Part shown: one piece after another, positions 45,902 to 54,909 of the stretch
Layout of the letters: each line of letters starts with the position of its first letter
Numbering within the stretch: the stretch's first letter is position 1
Assembly (NCBI RefSeq): GCF_900103985.1
Contig: NZ_FNIE01000017.1
Location: forward strand, 62,001 to 126,000
Reading direction: 5' to 3'
Length of the DNA: 64,000 nt
Origin: Actinacidiphila guanduensis
GTDB taxonomy: Bacteria; Actinomycetota; Actinomycetes; Streptomycetales; Streptomycetaceae
Notes under the pieces: model-generated
What the model was told of the DNA's origin: nothing
What the model saw: the letters and a program-made list of their open reading frames with translations, nothing else
Databases searched by the model: none
Translations under genes and position numbers: made by a program

Positions 45902-45940
45902 GGACCCTGGGTCCGATTCAACGATATGGACCGCGGGTCC
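45902..45940. promoter_or_regulatory. Tandem TetR operators GGACC-N3-GGTCC
   Basis: GGACCCTGGGTCC (45902-45914) and GGACCGCGGGTCC (45928-45940) have identical arms around three bases and are 26 bp apart centre to centre (2.5 turns). They lie between the SnoaL-like and TetR starts. The design suggests two repressor dimers on opposite DNA faces. Confidence 0.8.
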
Positions 45941-45963
45941 GTTTTGCAAAAGGAGGGAGCGGC

Positions 45964-46575
45964 ATGCCCGAACGGCAGTCGTCCCGCAAGGACGCCGTCC
46001 GCAACCGGGAGGCCGTGCTCGCGGCCGCCGACGCCCTCTTCGCCCGCCGTGAGAGCCCCGAGGACGTCACCATGGCCGACGTCGCGGCTGCGGCCGGCGT
46101 CGGCAAGGGCACGCTCTTCCGGGCCTTCGGTGATCGCGCCGGGCTGCTCCGCGCGCTGTATGAGGCGCGGCTCGAACCAATCTGGCAGGCCGTCGAGACC
46201 GGCCCACCACCCCTGGGACCCGCAGCCCCACCGCACGATCGTGTACCCGCCCTGCTCGACGCCGTCCTGTGCTTCAAACTCGACAACCGGCGCCTTGCGC
46301 TGGCCCTGGAGGAAGGCGGGAGCGGCAGCCCGTACCGGGCGGAGCACTACAAGCGGTGGCACAGCCTGCTGCGAGCCGTACTGGAGCAGATCCCCGGCCT
46401 GACCGACAGCGACTTCACCGCCCATGCCCTGCTCGCCGCCACACGAGCCGACCTCGTCGAGCACCTGGCCGGAGAAGAGCGCGTTCCGCGGAAAAGAATG
46501 CGGGCACAGTTGGCGAACTTCGTCACCGGAGTCCTGACCTCCGGTCCACTGCAAGGGTTGACCGCCGAGGAGTGA
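45964..46575 (+). CDS. TetR family transcriptional regulator
   Basis: A 203-residue TetR protein with HTH at ~13-58 (REAVLAAADALFARRESPEDVTMADVAAAAGVGKGTLFRAFGDRAGLL). C-terminal domain of the SgcJ/NmrA-linked type. AGGAGGGAGC precedes the ATG. Two matching operators sit directly upstream, so it probably represses itself and the divergent SnoaL-like/NmrA-like pair. Confidence 0.87.
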   Translation: MPERQSSRKDAVRNREAVLAAADALFARRESPEDVTMADVAAAAGVGKGTLFRAFGDRAGLLRALYEARLEPIWQAVETGPPPLGPAAPPHDRVPALLDAVLCFKLDNRRLALALEEGGSGSPYRAEHYKRWHSLLRAVLEQIPGLTDSDFTAHALLAATRADLVEHLAGEERVPRKRMRAQLANFVTGVLTSGPLQGLTAEE

Positions 46576-46631
46576 TCGAGGATCGGCCGAGTCCTTGATC
46601 AGCGGGGCCTCTCGGCAAACGACCCTTTGAC

Positions 46632-46731
46632 GCGGACGACTTCGAGTGCTGGTGCGGTGGTGGCCATCGCCATCATCGCGGACGACTTCGCGGACGGTTT
46701 CAACACCTACGCTCTCAGCTGGTCGGCCTGA
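46632..46731 (+). pseudogene. Possible ZIP-family metal transporter fragment
   Basis: One frame reads SSAGAVVAIAIIADDFADGFNTYALSWSA then stop. VAIAIIADDFADGFNT resembles the membrane motif of actinobacterial ZIP transporters. Only about 30 residues remain. Low confidence; it may be chance. Confidence 0.35.
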
Positions 46732-46776
46732 CCGGGGGCCGCCGATCCACCGCGGGTCGGGCCCGCGGTCCGGAGG

Positions 46777-47223
46777 TCACCCGACCGGGCTGGCGCCGTG
46801 CTGGAAGACGTTGATGAAGTTGCCGTCGTTGTCCCGAATGGCAGTGGAGACACTGCCGTCCCCCAGATCCAGCTCGCTCCACACGATGGTGACCCCGTTG
46901 TCGCGGAACCACCGCGTCGCGGCGGCGAGGTCCTCGACGCGGAAGACGAGCGCCTTGGTGCCGATCGGCCGGATGTGCGCCGGGGGGTCGGCGGTGAGTT
47001 CGGGCAGCCGAAAGCCGTCGGGTGTCCGGAGCAGTTCCAGCTTGAAGCCGGGCCCCTGCAGGTACGCCACGTCGGCGTTGATCGCGTCGAAACGTGATGT
47101 CGCGAGGAGTTCGAGCCCGAAGATCCGGCGCCACCACTCGACGGACGCGTCGATATCACTGACGGTCACGGTGATGTTGTGCAGGGTGAACGAGAAGCGG
47201 TCAGGGTTTCCCATGACGATCAT
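46777..47223 (-). CDS. VOC family protein (glyoxalase/dioxygenase fold)
   Basis: A 148-residue vicinal-oxygen-chelate protein: LHNITVTVSDIDASVEWWRRIFGLELL, LELLRTPDGF, VFRVEDLAAATRWFRDNGV and FRDNDGNFINVF-like IRDNDGNFINVFQ. Metal His and Glu positions of glyoxalase I are partly present (H near 12, E near 76). Function may be lactoylglutathione-lyase-like or isomerisation of a 2-carbon chelate. An ATG three codons later is an equal start; neither has a strong ribosome site. Confidence 0.8.
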   Translation of the reverse strand: MIVMGNPDRFSFTLHNITVTVSDIDASVEWWRRIFGLELLATSRFDAINADVAYLQGPGFKLELLRTPDGFRLPELTADPPAHIRPIGTKALVFRVEDLAAATRWFRDNGVTIVWSELDLGDGSVSTAIRDNDGNFINVFQHGASPVG

Positions 47224-47599
47224 CACTTCTGCGCCGTCGACTGCGCGCCCCCAAGCGGCAGCTGACGCAGGTGCCGCCGCGCCCGGGCTCAATACCCATG
47301 GTGCGTCCGGCCGTAGGAGGCGGCAACTTCGCAGGCGGGCACGAGACGATGCGACCACAGAGCCCTGACCTGCGGCGTCGCCGACCCCCGCGTGGCCATT
47401 CCGCAGGCATCGACGCCTCCCGCCGTGCCGGGCTCTGCCACAAGGCGGCACCGGCCCTTCCAGTGGCGGCTGTTCTCAGGCGAGCGGTCGGGCCACCATC
47501 GCTGGACGGCCTCGGGTGTCCACCGCTGGGTGACGAAGTCCGCACGTCAGGGCCCTGACTGTTCTGCCCGGGGAGGTTGTGGACAGAACAGCTGGGGCG
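47224..47599. other. Intergenic stretch with possible terminator
   Basis: No gene is supported. TGTTCTG (47560-47566) and CAGAACA (47584-47590) pair around 17 bases and may end the regulator gene that runs leftward to 47600. The rest shows nothing I can name. Confidence 0.4.
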
Positions 47600-48622
47600 T
47601 CAGGAGGTGGCGGCCGTTTTGTCCGGGTCGCGGGTGTGGTGGCCCGCGCCTGCGGGGCTGTGCGCTTGGAAGGCCGTGCGGTAGGTCTGGGGTGCGATGC
47701 CGACGACGCGGCGAAAGTGCGGGCGCAGGGCGACGGCATTGGTGAAGCCGACGTTGCGGGCGATGACGTCGATGCTGGCGTCGGTGGTCTCCAGGAGTTG
47801 CTGGGCCTGGTTGATGCGCTGGACGAGCAGCCATTGCAGGGGTGAGTCGCCGGTGAGTTCGCGGAAGCGGCGGTCGAAGGTGCGGCGGCTCATGCAGGCG
47901 CGGGTGGCGAGGGTGTCGATGTCGAGGCCGGGGTCGTGGAGGTGTTCGACGGCGTGGGCCATGACGGCTTCGAGCGGGTCGCCGCTGCTTTCGGGGACCG
48001 GGCGTTCGATGTACTGGGCCTGTCCGCCGCTGCGCTGGGGTGGTACGACCATGTGCCGGGCGATGGTGTTGGCGATCCTAGCGCCGAACTCGCGGCGTAC
48101 GAGGTGCAGACACGCGTCGATGCCGGCCGCGGTGCCGGCGGAGGTGAGGACGTCGCCGTCGTCGACGAACAGCACTGTGGGGTCGACCCGGATGTCGGGG
48201 TGGGCGGCGGCGAGCACGGGTGCCCAGCGCCAGTGGGTGGCCGCCCGCCGGCCGTCGAGGAGGCCGGCGGCGGCGAGGACGAAGGCGCCGCGGCACAGGC
48301 CGACGATGGTGGCGCCGTCCTTGTGGGCTGCACGCAGCGCGTCCAGCACCGGTTCGGGCGGTTGCTCCTCCGGCCGGCGCCAGGCGGGGACGATGATCGT
48401 GGCGGCCGCCTTCAGGGCTTCCAGGCCGTGTGGCGCGTGCAACTGGATGCCGGAGCTGGTGGTGAGGGGGCCGGGGTCGCCGGCCACGGCGAGCACGGTG
48501 AACAGGGGCACGCCGCTGTCGGTGCGGTCACTCCCGAACACGCTCATAGGGACGCTGGTCTCGAAAAGCGGCGCTCCGTCGAACATCAGGACCGCGACGG
48601 TCTGCCGATCCCGCTGACCCAT
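47600..48622 (-). CDS. GlxA family regulator (DJ-1/PfpI plus AraC HTH)
   Basis: A 340-residue two-domain regulator. Residues ~8-180 form a DJ-1/PfpI domain (LMFDGAPLFETSVPMSVFG, IIVPAWR, GLCRGAFVLAAAGLLDGRRAATHW, with Cys in the nucleophile elbow). The last ~110 residues hold an AraC HTH pair (IDTLATRACMSRRTFDRRFRELTGDSPLQWLLVQRI and VIARNVGFTNAVALRPHFRRVVGIAP). It probably activates catabolic genes; none is obviously linked. GGGGAG precedes the ATG at 48622. Confidence 0.87.
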   Translation of the reverse strand: MGQRDRQTVAVLMFDGAPLFETSVPMSVFGSDRTDSGVPLFTVLAVAGDPGPLTTSSGIQLHAPHGLEALKAAATIIVPAWRRPEEQPPEPVLDALRAAHKDGATIVGLCRGAFVLAAAGLLDGRRAATHWRWAPVLAAAHPDIRVDPTVLFVDDGDVLTSAGTAAGIDACLHLVRREFGARIANTIARHMVVPPQRSGGQAQYIERPVPESSGDPLEAVMAHAVEHLHDPGLDIDTLATRACMSRRTFDRRFRELTGDSPLQWLLVQRINQAQQLLETTDASIDVIARNVGFTNAVALRPHFRRVVGIAPQTYRTAFQAHSPAGAGHHTRDPDKTAATS

Positions 48623-48796
48623 GCCGTCTCCCCACCTCCCCCGCGAACGTGGCTGGATTCTATCGGATGACAGCTTCCAAGACACTCACCGGTTGTCCGG
48701 GGGCCGGGCAGTATCGGTGATGCCGGGCGAGCCCCGTGCCCGCGGCGGGACCCTCCGAGGCCCGCGCGCCACCACCAGGAGAAACAGGACAACGCG

Positions 48797-49594
48797 ATGA
48801 GCACGCTGCAGAACACCCGACGGGGGATCCGGATCGAGTCCGTCGGCGGTCCCACCGCGATCCTGGAGATCGGCGGTGTGCGGCTGATCACCGACCCCAC
48901 CTTCGACGCGCCGCAGGAGTACGACTTCGGTCCGGGCCGCATCCTCGCCAAGACCGCCCCCTCCGCCCTGTCGCCCGGCGAGGTCGGCCCGGTCTCCGCC
49001 GCCCTCCTCTCGCACGACCAGCACATCGACAACCTCGACATCTCCGGCCGCGCCTACCTGGCCGAGGTTCCGGTCGTGCTGACCACGCAGAGCGCCGTCG
49101 ACCGGATCGGCGGTACCACCCGGGCCGTGGGCCTGTGGGAGCATGTCGAGCTGCCGCGCCCGGACGGCGGCGTTCTCCGCGTCACCCGGGTACCGGCGCT
49201 GCACGGTCCCGAGGGCACCGAGCACATCGTCGGAGAGGTGGCCGGCTTCGTCCTGTCCGGCGACGGGGTCCCCACCGTGTACGTGAGCGGGGACAACGCG
49301 TCGCTCGACGTGGTGCGGGAGGTCGCCGATCGGTTCGAGCGGATCGACGTCGCCATCCTGTTCGCCGGCGCGGCCAGGACGGGGCTGGTCGACGGGTTCC
49401 TCACCTTGAACGGCCGTCAGACCGCCGAGGCCGCCCGGATCCTCGACGCCCCGCACGTGGTCCCGGTGCACTTCGACATGTGGCGGCACTTCACCGAGGG
49501 CGCCTCCCACATCGTCGACGCCTTCGCCGAGGTCGGCCTCAGTGAACGGCTCACCATCCTGGCCCCGGGCGAGCATGTCACCGTCGGCGGCTGA
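48797..49594 (+). CDS. MBL-fold metallo-hydrolase (UlaG-like)
   Basis: A 265-residue metallo-beta-lactamase-fold protein: ILEIGGVRLITDPTFDAP is the usual start; the HxHxDH motif appears as LLSHDQHIDNLDI, i.e. degraded at the first His (SHDQHID) as in UlaG/RNase-Z-like distant members. LHG, VYVSGDNA and VPVHFDMWRHF supply further metal ligands. Substrate unknown; UlaG is an L-ascorbate-6-phosphate lactonase. AGGAGAAACAGG precedes the ATG. Confidence 0.83.
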   Translation: MSTLQNTRRGIRIESVGGPTAILEIGGVRLITDPTFDAPQEYDFGPGRILAKTAPSALSPGEVGPVSAALLSHDQHIDNLDISGRAYLAEVPVVLTTQSAVDRIGGTTRAVGLWEHVELPRPDGGVLRVTRVPALHGPEGTEHIVGEVAGFVLSGDGVPTVYVSGDNASLDVVREVADRFERIDVAILFAGAARTGLVDGFLTLNGRQTAEAARILDAPHVVPVHFDMWRHFTEGASHIVDAFAEVGLSERLTILAPGEHVTVGG

Positions 49595-49779
49595 CCGCGG
49601 CTGACCCGTCCGGCCCCTGGACCAGCACGCCCCCGGGCGGCGGCGTGAACACCAGGGTTGCGCCACCCCCGCCGGGCGGGAACGCGGCACCCCGCAGGGC
49701 CCGCCCCCGACACCGTGCGGCCGGCCATGACCGGCGTGCAACTCCGAACCGCGCAACTCATCGCAGAGAGAGATCTCCC

Positions 49780-50721
49780 GTGTACGAGTCCCCGGCCGCG
49801 TCAGGGCCGCGTTCACACCCTCGCAGGAACGGTCACGTGGACCTGCCGGCGGACATCGGCTGGACCGGACTGCTCACCGCGCACATGCGAGCTGTCGAAT
49901 CGGCCCGCCCGGACCGCCTGTTCACCGACCCGCTCGCCGAGGCAGTCGTCGACGTCGTCCGCCATGCGATCCGCACCGATCCGGATGCGGCCCTGCCCAC
50001 CGGACCCGCACCCGGCACCGGAGAGTTGACGGAGACGTGGTCCATGCTCTCCACCTACCTCGGCGTGCGCACCGCCTACTACGACCGGGTGGTGCGCGAA
50101 GCGGCCGCAGAGGGTATCCGGCAGGTGGTGGTGCTGGCGGCGGGGTTCGACGCGCGCGCGTTCCGGCTCGGACTGCCCCCGGAGACGGCCTTCTTCGAGC
50201 TCGACACCGAACCCGTCCTGCGCTTCAAGGAAACCGTCCTGGCGGACGCGGCACTGACGGCAGGCGTACGACGGCACGCCGTCCCCGCCGACCTCCGCGG
50301 GCCGTGGCACGAGGCACTGACCAGGTCCGGGTTCGCCCCGGAAGTCCCGACCATGTGGCTGGTCGAAGGCCTGTTCATGTACCTTTCGGCCGCCGACAGC
50401 GACGCGCTGCTCGCGCAGGTCAGCTCCCTCAGTGCCCCCGGCAGCCGCATGGCGCTGGAGTACTACGAGGACAGCCCGCGCGTGACCGACGCCGGCGCGT
50501 CGGGCCCTGTCGAAGTGGCAGTCATCGAGCGGATCGTCGGATTCTTCCAGTCCGGCCCGCCGCTGCCGCCGGACCAATGGCTCGCGTCGCACGGCTGGGC
50601 CGCCGACGTCTCCACCCTCGCGGCCGAGATCACCGCCCGGAAGCGGCCCCTGCCGCTGATGTTCCAGGCCGGAAGGCCGCACGAGGTCAACCTGTGGCTG
50701 GCCGAGGGCCGGCTGAGGTGA
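49780..50721 (+). CDS. PPM/LCM-type SAM-dependent methyltransferase (TIGR00027 family)
   Basis: A 313-residue class I methyltransferase of the leucine carboxyl methyltransferase/Omt family abundant in mycobacteria and Streptomyces: VESARPDRLFTDPLAE, TYLGVRTAYYDRVVREAAAEGIRQVVVLAAGFDARAFRL in outline (SAM-binding G-x-D), ELDTEPVLRFKE, WLVEGLFMYLSAAD. It methylates a carboxyl or hydroxyl group of an unidentified acceptor. Start is a GTG at 49780 after GAGAGAGA. Confidence 0.84.
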   Translation: MYESPAASGPRSHPRRNGHVDLPADIGWTGLLTAHMRAVESARPDRLFTDPLAEAVVDVVRHAIRTDPDAALPTGPAPGTGELTETWSMLSTYLGVRTAYYDRVVREAAAEGIRQVVVLAAGFDARAFRLGLPPETAFFELDTEPVLRFKETVLADAALTAGVRRHAVPADLRGPWHEALTRSGFAPEVPTMWLVEGLFMYLSAADSDALLAQVSSLSAPGSRMALEYYEDSPRVTDAGASGPVEVAVIERIVGFFQSGPPLPPDQWLASHGWAADVSTLAAEITARKRPLPLMFQAGRPHEVNLWLAEGRLR

Positions 50722-50999
50722 CACCGCGCACCCACCCGGTCATCGACGCCCGTCCCCTCGCACCGGAACGCCGCCCGCCGGAGCCGGTGTGCGCCCCCTG
50801 GGTGCCCGGTTGTGCGCTGCGTCATTTGCCCACCGCAGAAACGCTCACTCTGGCCTCCATCGGGTGATCGCCGCCGCGAGGGCTGGGCAACGCTTTCCCG
50901 TCCTGGGCACAGTCGTCCGCGTACTGCTGCGCGGTCCGAGAAGCGGGGGGGCGTCGTGGGCCCTCCACATGCGACATGCGGGGAGAGAAGAGAGAACCG

Positions 51000-52112
51000 A
51001 TGACAGTCACCGAGAATTCGAAGCATGTGATCACCGCCGGCTCCCTGGGGCCGGGCTCGCTGGGGCACCTGGTGGAAGAAGTCGCGGCCTCCGCCGTCGT
51101 CGCCCAGGTGGCCGCGCTGGGCGTGGCGGCGGGCATGAACGTAAAAATGGTGAACGCGACCGACAACACTGCGGCGAACAGGGTCCAGGAGAGGATCAAG
51201 GAGACTGCCGACAGCTATCTGAAGCAAGGCGTCCAAGGTTTGATCTTCATGTTCACCAGTATTCTCGCGGCGCAGAGGTTCATGGAATCCGCCGCGAGGT
51301 CCGACCCGTTCAGGGTTGCCCTCGGCGCCCACCTCGGCAAGACGCTGAACGGTCCGATGGACAGGTCTCGTCAGCTCGCGGGTGAGGCGGAAAACCTGAA
51401 GGCCGCCATCAAGGGAAACGTCCAGGAGCTGGAGAAGTGCCTTGACGAAGAAATCGACCGCCTGACCGGCAAGGGTGGACGCGTCAAGGAGGTACAAAAG
51501 GAGCTGGAGTCGCTCCAGAAAGAAGCAACAGCAATCCTGGAGAACATCGTCAAGAAGTCGCACGACGCCGGCAAGGGCGTGAAGGACATCCTGGACGACC
51601 TCAAAGGCATGTTCAACCCGGAAAAGAAGAAGGAAGGCACCACCAAGCCGGAAGAAACGGGGGCCGCTGAAGCCGGAAAAGAGCCCGCCGGAACGGGGGA
51701 ACCGCTCGGAGCGGAAGACGGGACCTCCCCGCTGGACACCAGGGAGGGAATCGACACGATCGGCCGCATGAGCGTGAAAGCCCTCACCCAGGCCCTCCGC
51801 GACAACGTCAAAAAGCGCGGCGTCCTGCATCAGGAGCTCGCCCGGCACGACATGGCACTGTCGGTCAACGCGGCGGTCCGCTATCAGGTCACTTCCTTCG
51901 ACAAGGCGGTCACGCGCTACGCGAACGCGGTCGAAGCCCTCGACTGCGGCCTCGAGGGCGCCCAGCGAAGCATCGACCAGTTGGTCGTCGATCACCAGGC
52001 GGACGGCCAGGACAGCGTTGACGATTTCTTTGTCGAAGAAGGCAAGGGAGAGTGGGGCAAGGTCGCGGAGAAGATCAATACGAGCCTCGAAAGCATCAAA
52101 TCCGCGCACTGA
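51000..52112 (+). CDS. Helical protein, candidate partner subunit of a pore-forming toxin pair
   Basis: A 370-residue protein I cannot place in a named family with certainty. An early hydrophobic region (residues ~12-60 and GLIFMFTSILAAQRFM, 80-95) is followed by a heptad-rich coiled coil (120-205: LKAAIKGNVQELEKCLDEEIDRL, VKEVQKELESLQKEATAIL), an acidic Lys/Glu/Gly/Thr-rich linker (206-250) and another helical block to the end. No signal peptide. Lower GC and more AAA/GAA codons than the neighbours suggest horizontal origin. It is only 75 bases before a gene with pore-forming toxin architecture, so the two likely work together. Confidence 0.7.
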   Translation: MTVTENSKHVITAGSLGPGSLGHLVEEVAASAVVAQVAALGVAAGMNVKMVNATDNTAANRVQERIKETADSYLKQGVQGLIFMFTSILAAQRFMESAARSDPFRVALGAHLGKTLNGPMDRSRQLAGEAENLKAAIKGNVQELEKCLDEEIDRLTGKGGRVKEVQKELESLQKEATAILENIVKKSHDAGKGVKDILDDLKGMFNPEKKKEGTTKPEETGAAEAGKEPAGTGEPLGAEDGTSPLDTREGIDTIGRMSVKALTQALRDNVKKRGVLHQELARHDMALSVNAAVRYQVTSFDKAVTRYANAVEALDCGLEGAQRSIDQLVVDHQADGQDSVDDFFVEEGKGEWGKVAEKINTSLESIKSAH

Positions 52113-52186
52113 TGCGCACAGAGACCACAGACCACACGCAGACCGTCCGAGTGCGCCCAGCAACACCACCGGAAAAGGGGAAAGTC

Positions 52187-53335
52187 ATGGCCCGTGACAC
52201 CATCCAGGTCCATGAGACCGTCAACCAGCAGAGCCTCCTTGCGAAGAGCGTGGCGGAGCAGAATGTCAAGTCGCTCCAGGTCCAGCGCTACGCTGTGGCC
52301 GTGCAGCAGCAGCCGCGGGCCGACTTCGGAACCGCCGACAAACGGCTGACGGAACGCGCCCGGCTGATCAACAGGGAGCTGGAGAGCGCCAACAGGGCCG
52401 TTGCCCACTATCTCGCGGAAGTGCAGCCCGTATCGCTCCGGCTCGTCACCGACGCCCAGGCGTACTTCGCCCTGCAGGACAACGTCCTCGCGAGTCTGAC
52501 CGGCATGAGAACAGAAACAGCGATCAGGATGATCGACGTCCTGGAAAGGAAGACCCGGGAATACAGCCGCGAGGCCGATGCCGTGTCGAGGGAGATCGGG
52601 AAATCCCAGAGCACCTTCTCCGAGAACGCCAAGGAGTTCAGGGAGCACGCCGGGGAAATCAACAAATTCGTGAGCGGCGACAACGGCCTGCTCAAGACAC
52701 TGCAGGACGACTTGGATCAGGTGGAGTCATCCATCAACCACCACTGGGTGGGCGCAGGGGTCAGCGCCCTGGCCATCGGCGGGGGCATCGCTCTCATCGT
52801 GATCGGCAGTGTCGGGACGCTCCTCACCGGTGGGCTGGCCACAGCGGCCGTCGTGGGTGGCGGAGCCCTCCTCCTGGGCGGAATCGGCGGCGCGGTCGGC
52901 ACGGGCGTGGGCCTGGCCAATCTCTACCAGCAGAAGAGGAACCTGCTGGAAGAGCAGGCCAGGCTGCGCCAGGAGGTCAAGCTCCTGACCGACTGCAGCA
53001 CCGGCCTCACCGGACTCGAGACGGCCGCGGAAGCCGCCGCTGTCGAGGCCCAAAGCGCCAAGAACGCCTGGGACATCGTCGGCGGACATCTCGCCTCCCT
53101 CAGTTCGACCCTGCGCGACGCGAAGGACCCCAGCTTCGAGGAGGACATCCGCCGGGTGTTCGTGGAGACCGCGCGCACCAACCTGAGCGACACGCAGAAC
53201 GGCCTGCGCGGCGTACAGCGTTTGATGACCCCGGAGACCGTCATCGAGCCCGCCAGGAGGACCGACCACCTCATCCTCGCCTACACCGACGATCTGGAGA
53301 GGCGCAAGCCGGAGAACCTGTGCCAGGCGGCATGA
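52187..53335 (+). CDS. Putative alpha-helical pore-forming toxin (HBL/NHE/ClyA/Xax-like)
   Basis: A 382-residue protein. Residues 1-180 are long amphipathic helices (LTERARLINRELESANRAVAHYLAEV, ERKTREYSREADAVSREIGK). Residues 187-247 are a hydrophobic hairpin (WVGAGVSALAIGGGIALIVI, then TLLTGGLATAAVVGGGALLLG, then IGGAVGTGVGLANLY), then more helices (KRNLLEEQARLRQEVKLL). A central membrane-inserting hairpin between long helices, length ~380 and no signal peptide match alpha-PFT subunits such as HblB/NheB, XaxA/YaxA or ClyA. The ATG at 52187 has GGAAAAGGGGAAA before it; an in-frame ATG at 52112 overlapping the upstream stop is less likely. Confidence 0.75.
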   Translation: MARDTIQVHETVNQQSLLAKSVAEQNVKSLQVQRYAVAVQQQPRADFGTADKRLTERARLINRELESANRAVAHYLAEVQPVSLRLVTDAQAYFALQDNVLASLTGMRTETAIRMIDVLERKTREYSREADAVSREIGKSQSTFSENAKEFREHAGEINKFVSGDNGLLKTLQDDLDQVESSINHHWVGAGVSALAIGGGIALIVIGSVGTLLTGGLATAAVVGGGALLLGGIGGAVGTGVGLANLYQQKRNLLEEQARLRQEVKLLTDCSTGLTGLETAAEAAAVEAQSAKNAWDIVGGHLASLSSTLRDAKDPSFEEDIRRVFVETARTNLSDTQNGLRGVQRLMTPETVIEPARRTDHLILAYTDDLERRKPENLCQAA

Positions 53336-53380
53336 ACGTCCGCCCGTCCGCAAGCTGGTGGCCGACGTCTGTACCACGAT

Positions 53381-53429
53381 CGTGCAGCCCGTGGCCGCGA
53401 TCGCGTGCGTCGCGGCCACGGGCTGCACG
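53381..53429 (+). terminator. Very long hairpin after the toxin-like pair
   Basis: CGTGCAGCCCGTGGCCGCGA (53381-53400) and its exact complement (53410-53429) form a 20-bp stem with a nine-base loop, 45 bases after the stop. No T-run follows. The strongest terminator-like structure here; it isolates the two-gene unit from the convergent gene. Confidence 0.8.
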
Positions 53430-53729
53430 TGGCAGCAACTGCCGGCGGCTTCGCCCGATCACCGTGCGGGGCCCGAAGAGGTCAGCTTGCGGAAGCCCAT
53501 CGGCCGCTGGTCGGCGGCAGTTGACGACCTCGTCAGCGCCCTGGGCCTGAAGCTGTCGTTGCCGCCCGCGCGCCGTCGCATACGGCGTGGTGTCGGCATG
53601 CCGGGGAAGACCGCGTCCGGGGCGGGCCGGGGATGCGGATGAACGGATCTCCGGGCCCGCGGTGCACATCCGCACCACCATGGGGCACCCCATGCGTCAC
53701 CCGACCAGGACTGATCGGGCAGTCGGGGG
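53430..53729. other. Intergenic region between convergent genes
   Basis: No gene is supportable in these 300 bases. Short open frames on both strands give Arg/Ser/Pro-rich translations of the kind produced by GC-rich non-coding DNA. Confidence 0.4.
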
Positions 53730-54839
53730 CTACCGCGCGTAGGCACGCCGATACTGCGGCGGCACTCGGACATCTGCGCCCAGTGCCTTGGCGGCGTCGA
53801 GGGGCCAGGTCGGGTGGCGCATGAGTTCGCGTCCCATCAGGATCGCGTCCGCTTGGGAGTCGGCGAGGATTGCGGCGGCCTGCTCGGGTTCGGTGATCAT
53901 GCCGACGGCGGCGACCGCTATACCGGCCTCGGCCCTCACCCGCGCGGCGAAGGGGACCTGATAACCGGGGCCGACCGTGATCTTCGCGTCGGGGACCAGG
54001 CCGCCGCTCGACACGTTCAGCAGGTCGACGCCGTGGTCCTTCAGCACCCTTGCGAGGCGCACGGTGTCGTCCACGGTCCAGCCCTCGCGGATGTCGTCGG
54101 TGTTCTCGGTGAGCCAGTCCGTCGCCGAGACACGGACGAAGAGCGGGAGGTCCTCGGGCCAGACGGCACGCACGGCGTCGACGACGCGCAGGGCGAACCG
54201 GGCGCGGTTCTCGAACGAGCCACCGTAGTCGTCCGTGCGGCGGTTGCTGAACGGCGACAGGAACTGGTGGATCAGGTAGCCGTGTCCGGCCAGCAGCTCG
54301 ACCACTTTGAACCCCGCTGCCGCTGCCCGGCGAGCGGCCGCAGCGAACTCGTCGACGATCCGGTCGATCTCGCCGAGGGTCAGTTCAGTGGGTACCGGGA
54401 AGCCCTCCGCGACCGCGATCGCGCTCGGTCCGACCACATGCCAACCGCCCTGCCCCGGATCCACCGGTTTACCGCCGAGCCACTGACGGTCGGTCGACCC
54501 CTTGCGGCCGGAATGCGACAGCTGGATGCCGGGCACAGTGCCCAGCGACGTGAGCACCCCGGTGAGCCGTTGGAAGGCGGGCAGCTGCGCGTCCGTCCAG
54601 ATGCCCAGGTCGTAGGGGCTGGTGCGGCCGGTCGGGCTCACCCCGGTGCCTTCGGTCAGGATCAAGCCGGCACCGCCGGCCGCGCGGGCGCCCTGGTGCA
54701 CGATGTGCCAGTCGGTCGGAGCGCCCATGGCCGGCCCGTCCGGCGCGGAACTGTACTGGTCCATCGGCGCCATCCAGATGCGGTTGGGGATCTCCAACGA
54801 GCGCAACTGATAGGGCTCGAACAACGTACTCACCGGCAT
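53730..54839 (-). CDS. Old-yellow-enzyme family NADH:flavin oxidoreductase (YqjM-like)
   Basis: A 369-residue FMN barrel enzyme: NRIWMAPMDQYSS, HQGARAAGGAGLILTEGTGVSP, IQLSHSGRKGST, ELLAGHGYLIHQFLSPFSNRRTDDYGGSFENRARF (catalytic His pair HxxN-type region in GHGYLIHQF) and GMITEPEQAAAILA are diagnostic of the YqjM/NamA branch. It reduces activated C=C bonds of enals or enones using NADPH and can detoxify electrophiles. GAGGAGAC precedes the ATG. It is divergent from an ArsR gene 117 bases away, likely its repressor. Confidence 0.9.
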   Translation of the reverse strand: MPVSTLFEPYQLRSLEIPNRIWMAPMDQYSSAPDGPAMGAPTDWHIVHQGARAAGGAGLILTEGTGVSPTGRTSPYDLGIWTDAQLPAFQRLTGVLTSLGTVPGIQLSHSGRKGSTDRQWLGGKPVDPGQGGWHVVGPSAIAVAEGFPVPTELTLGEIDRIVDEFAAAARRAAAAGFKVVELLAGHGYLIHQFLSPFSNRRTDDYGGSFENRARFALRVVDAVRAVWPEDLPLFVRVSATDWLTENTDDIREGWTVDDTVRLARVLKDHGVDLLNVSSGGLVPDAKITVGPGYQVPFAARVRAEAGIAVAAVGMITEPEQAAAILADSQADAILMGRELMRHPTWPLDAAKALGADVRVPPQYRRAYAR

Positions 54840-54909
54840 GTCTCCTCATGGCAGGGGCGAACCACTAGTTCGACGGGTACCGTAGTACGAGACTCATCGA
54901 ACTTCAAAC

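Noticed and set aside
53430..53729. A small gene after the toxin-like pair (possible immunity gene)
   Set aside because: All open frames are Arg/Ser/Pro-rich with no ribosome site, and the strong hairpin separates them from the toxin-like genes.
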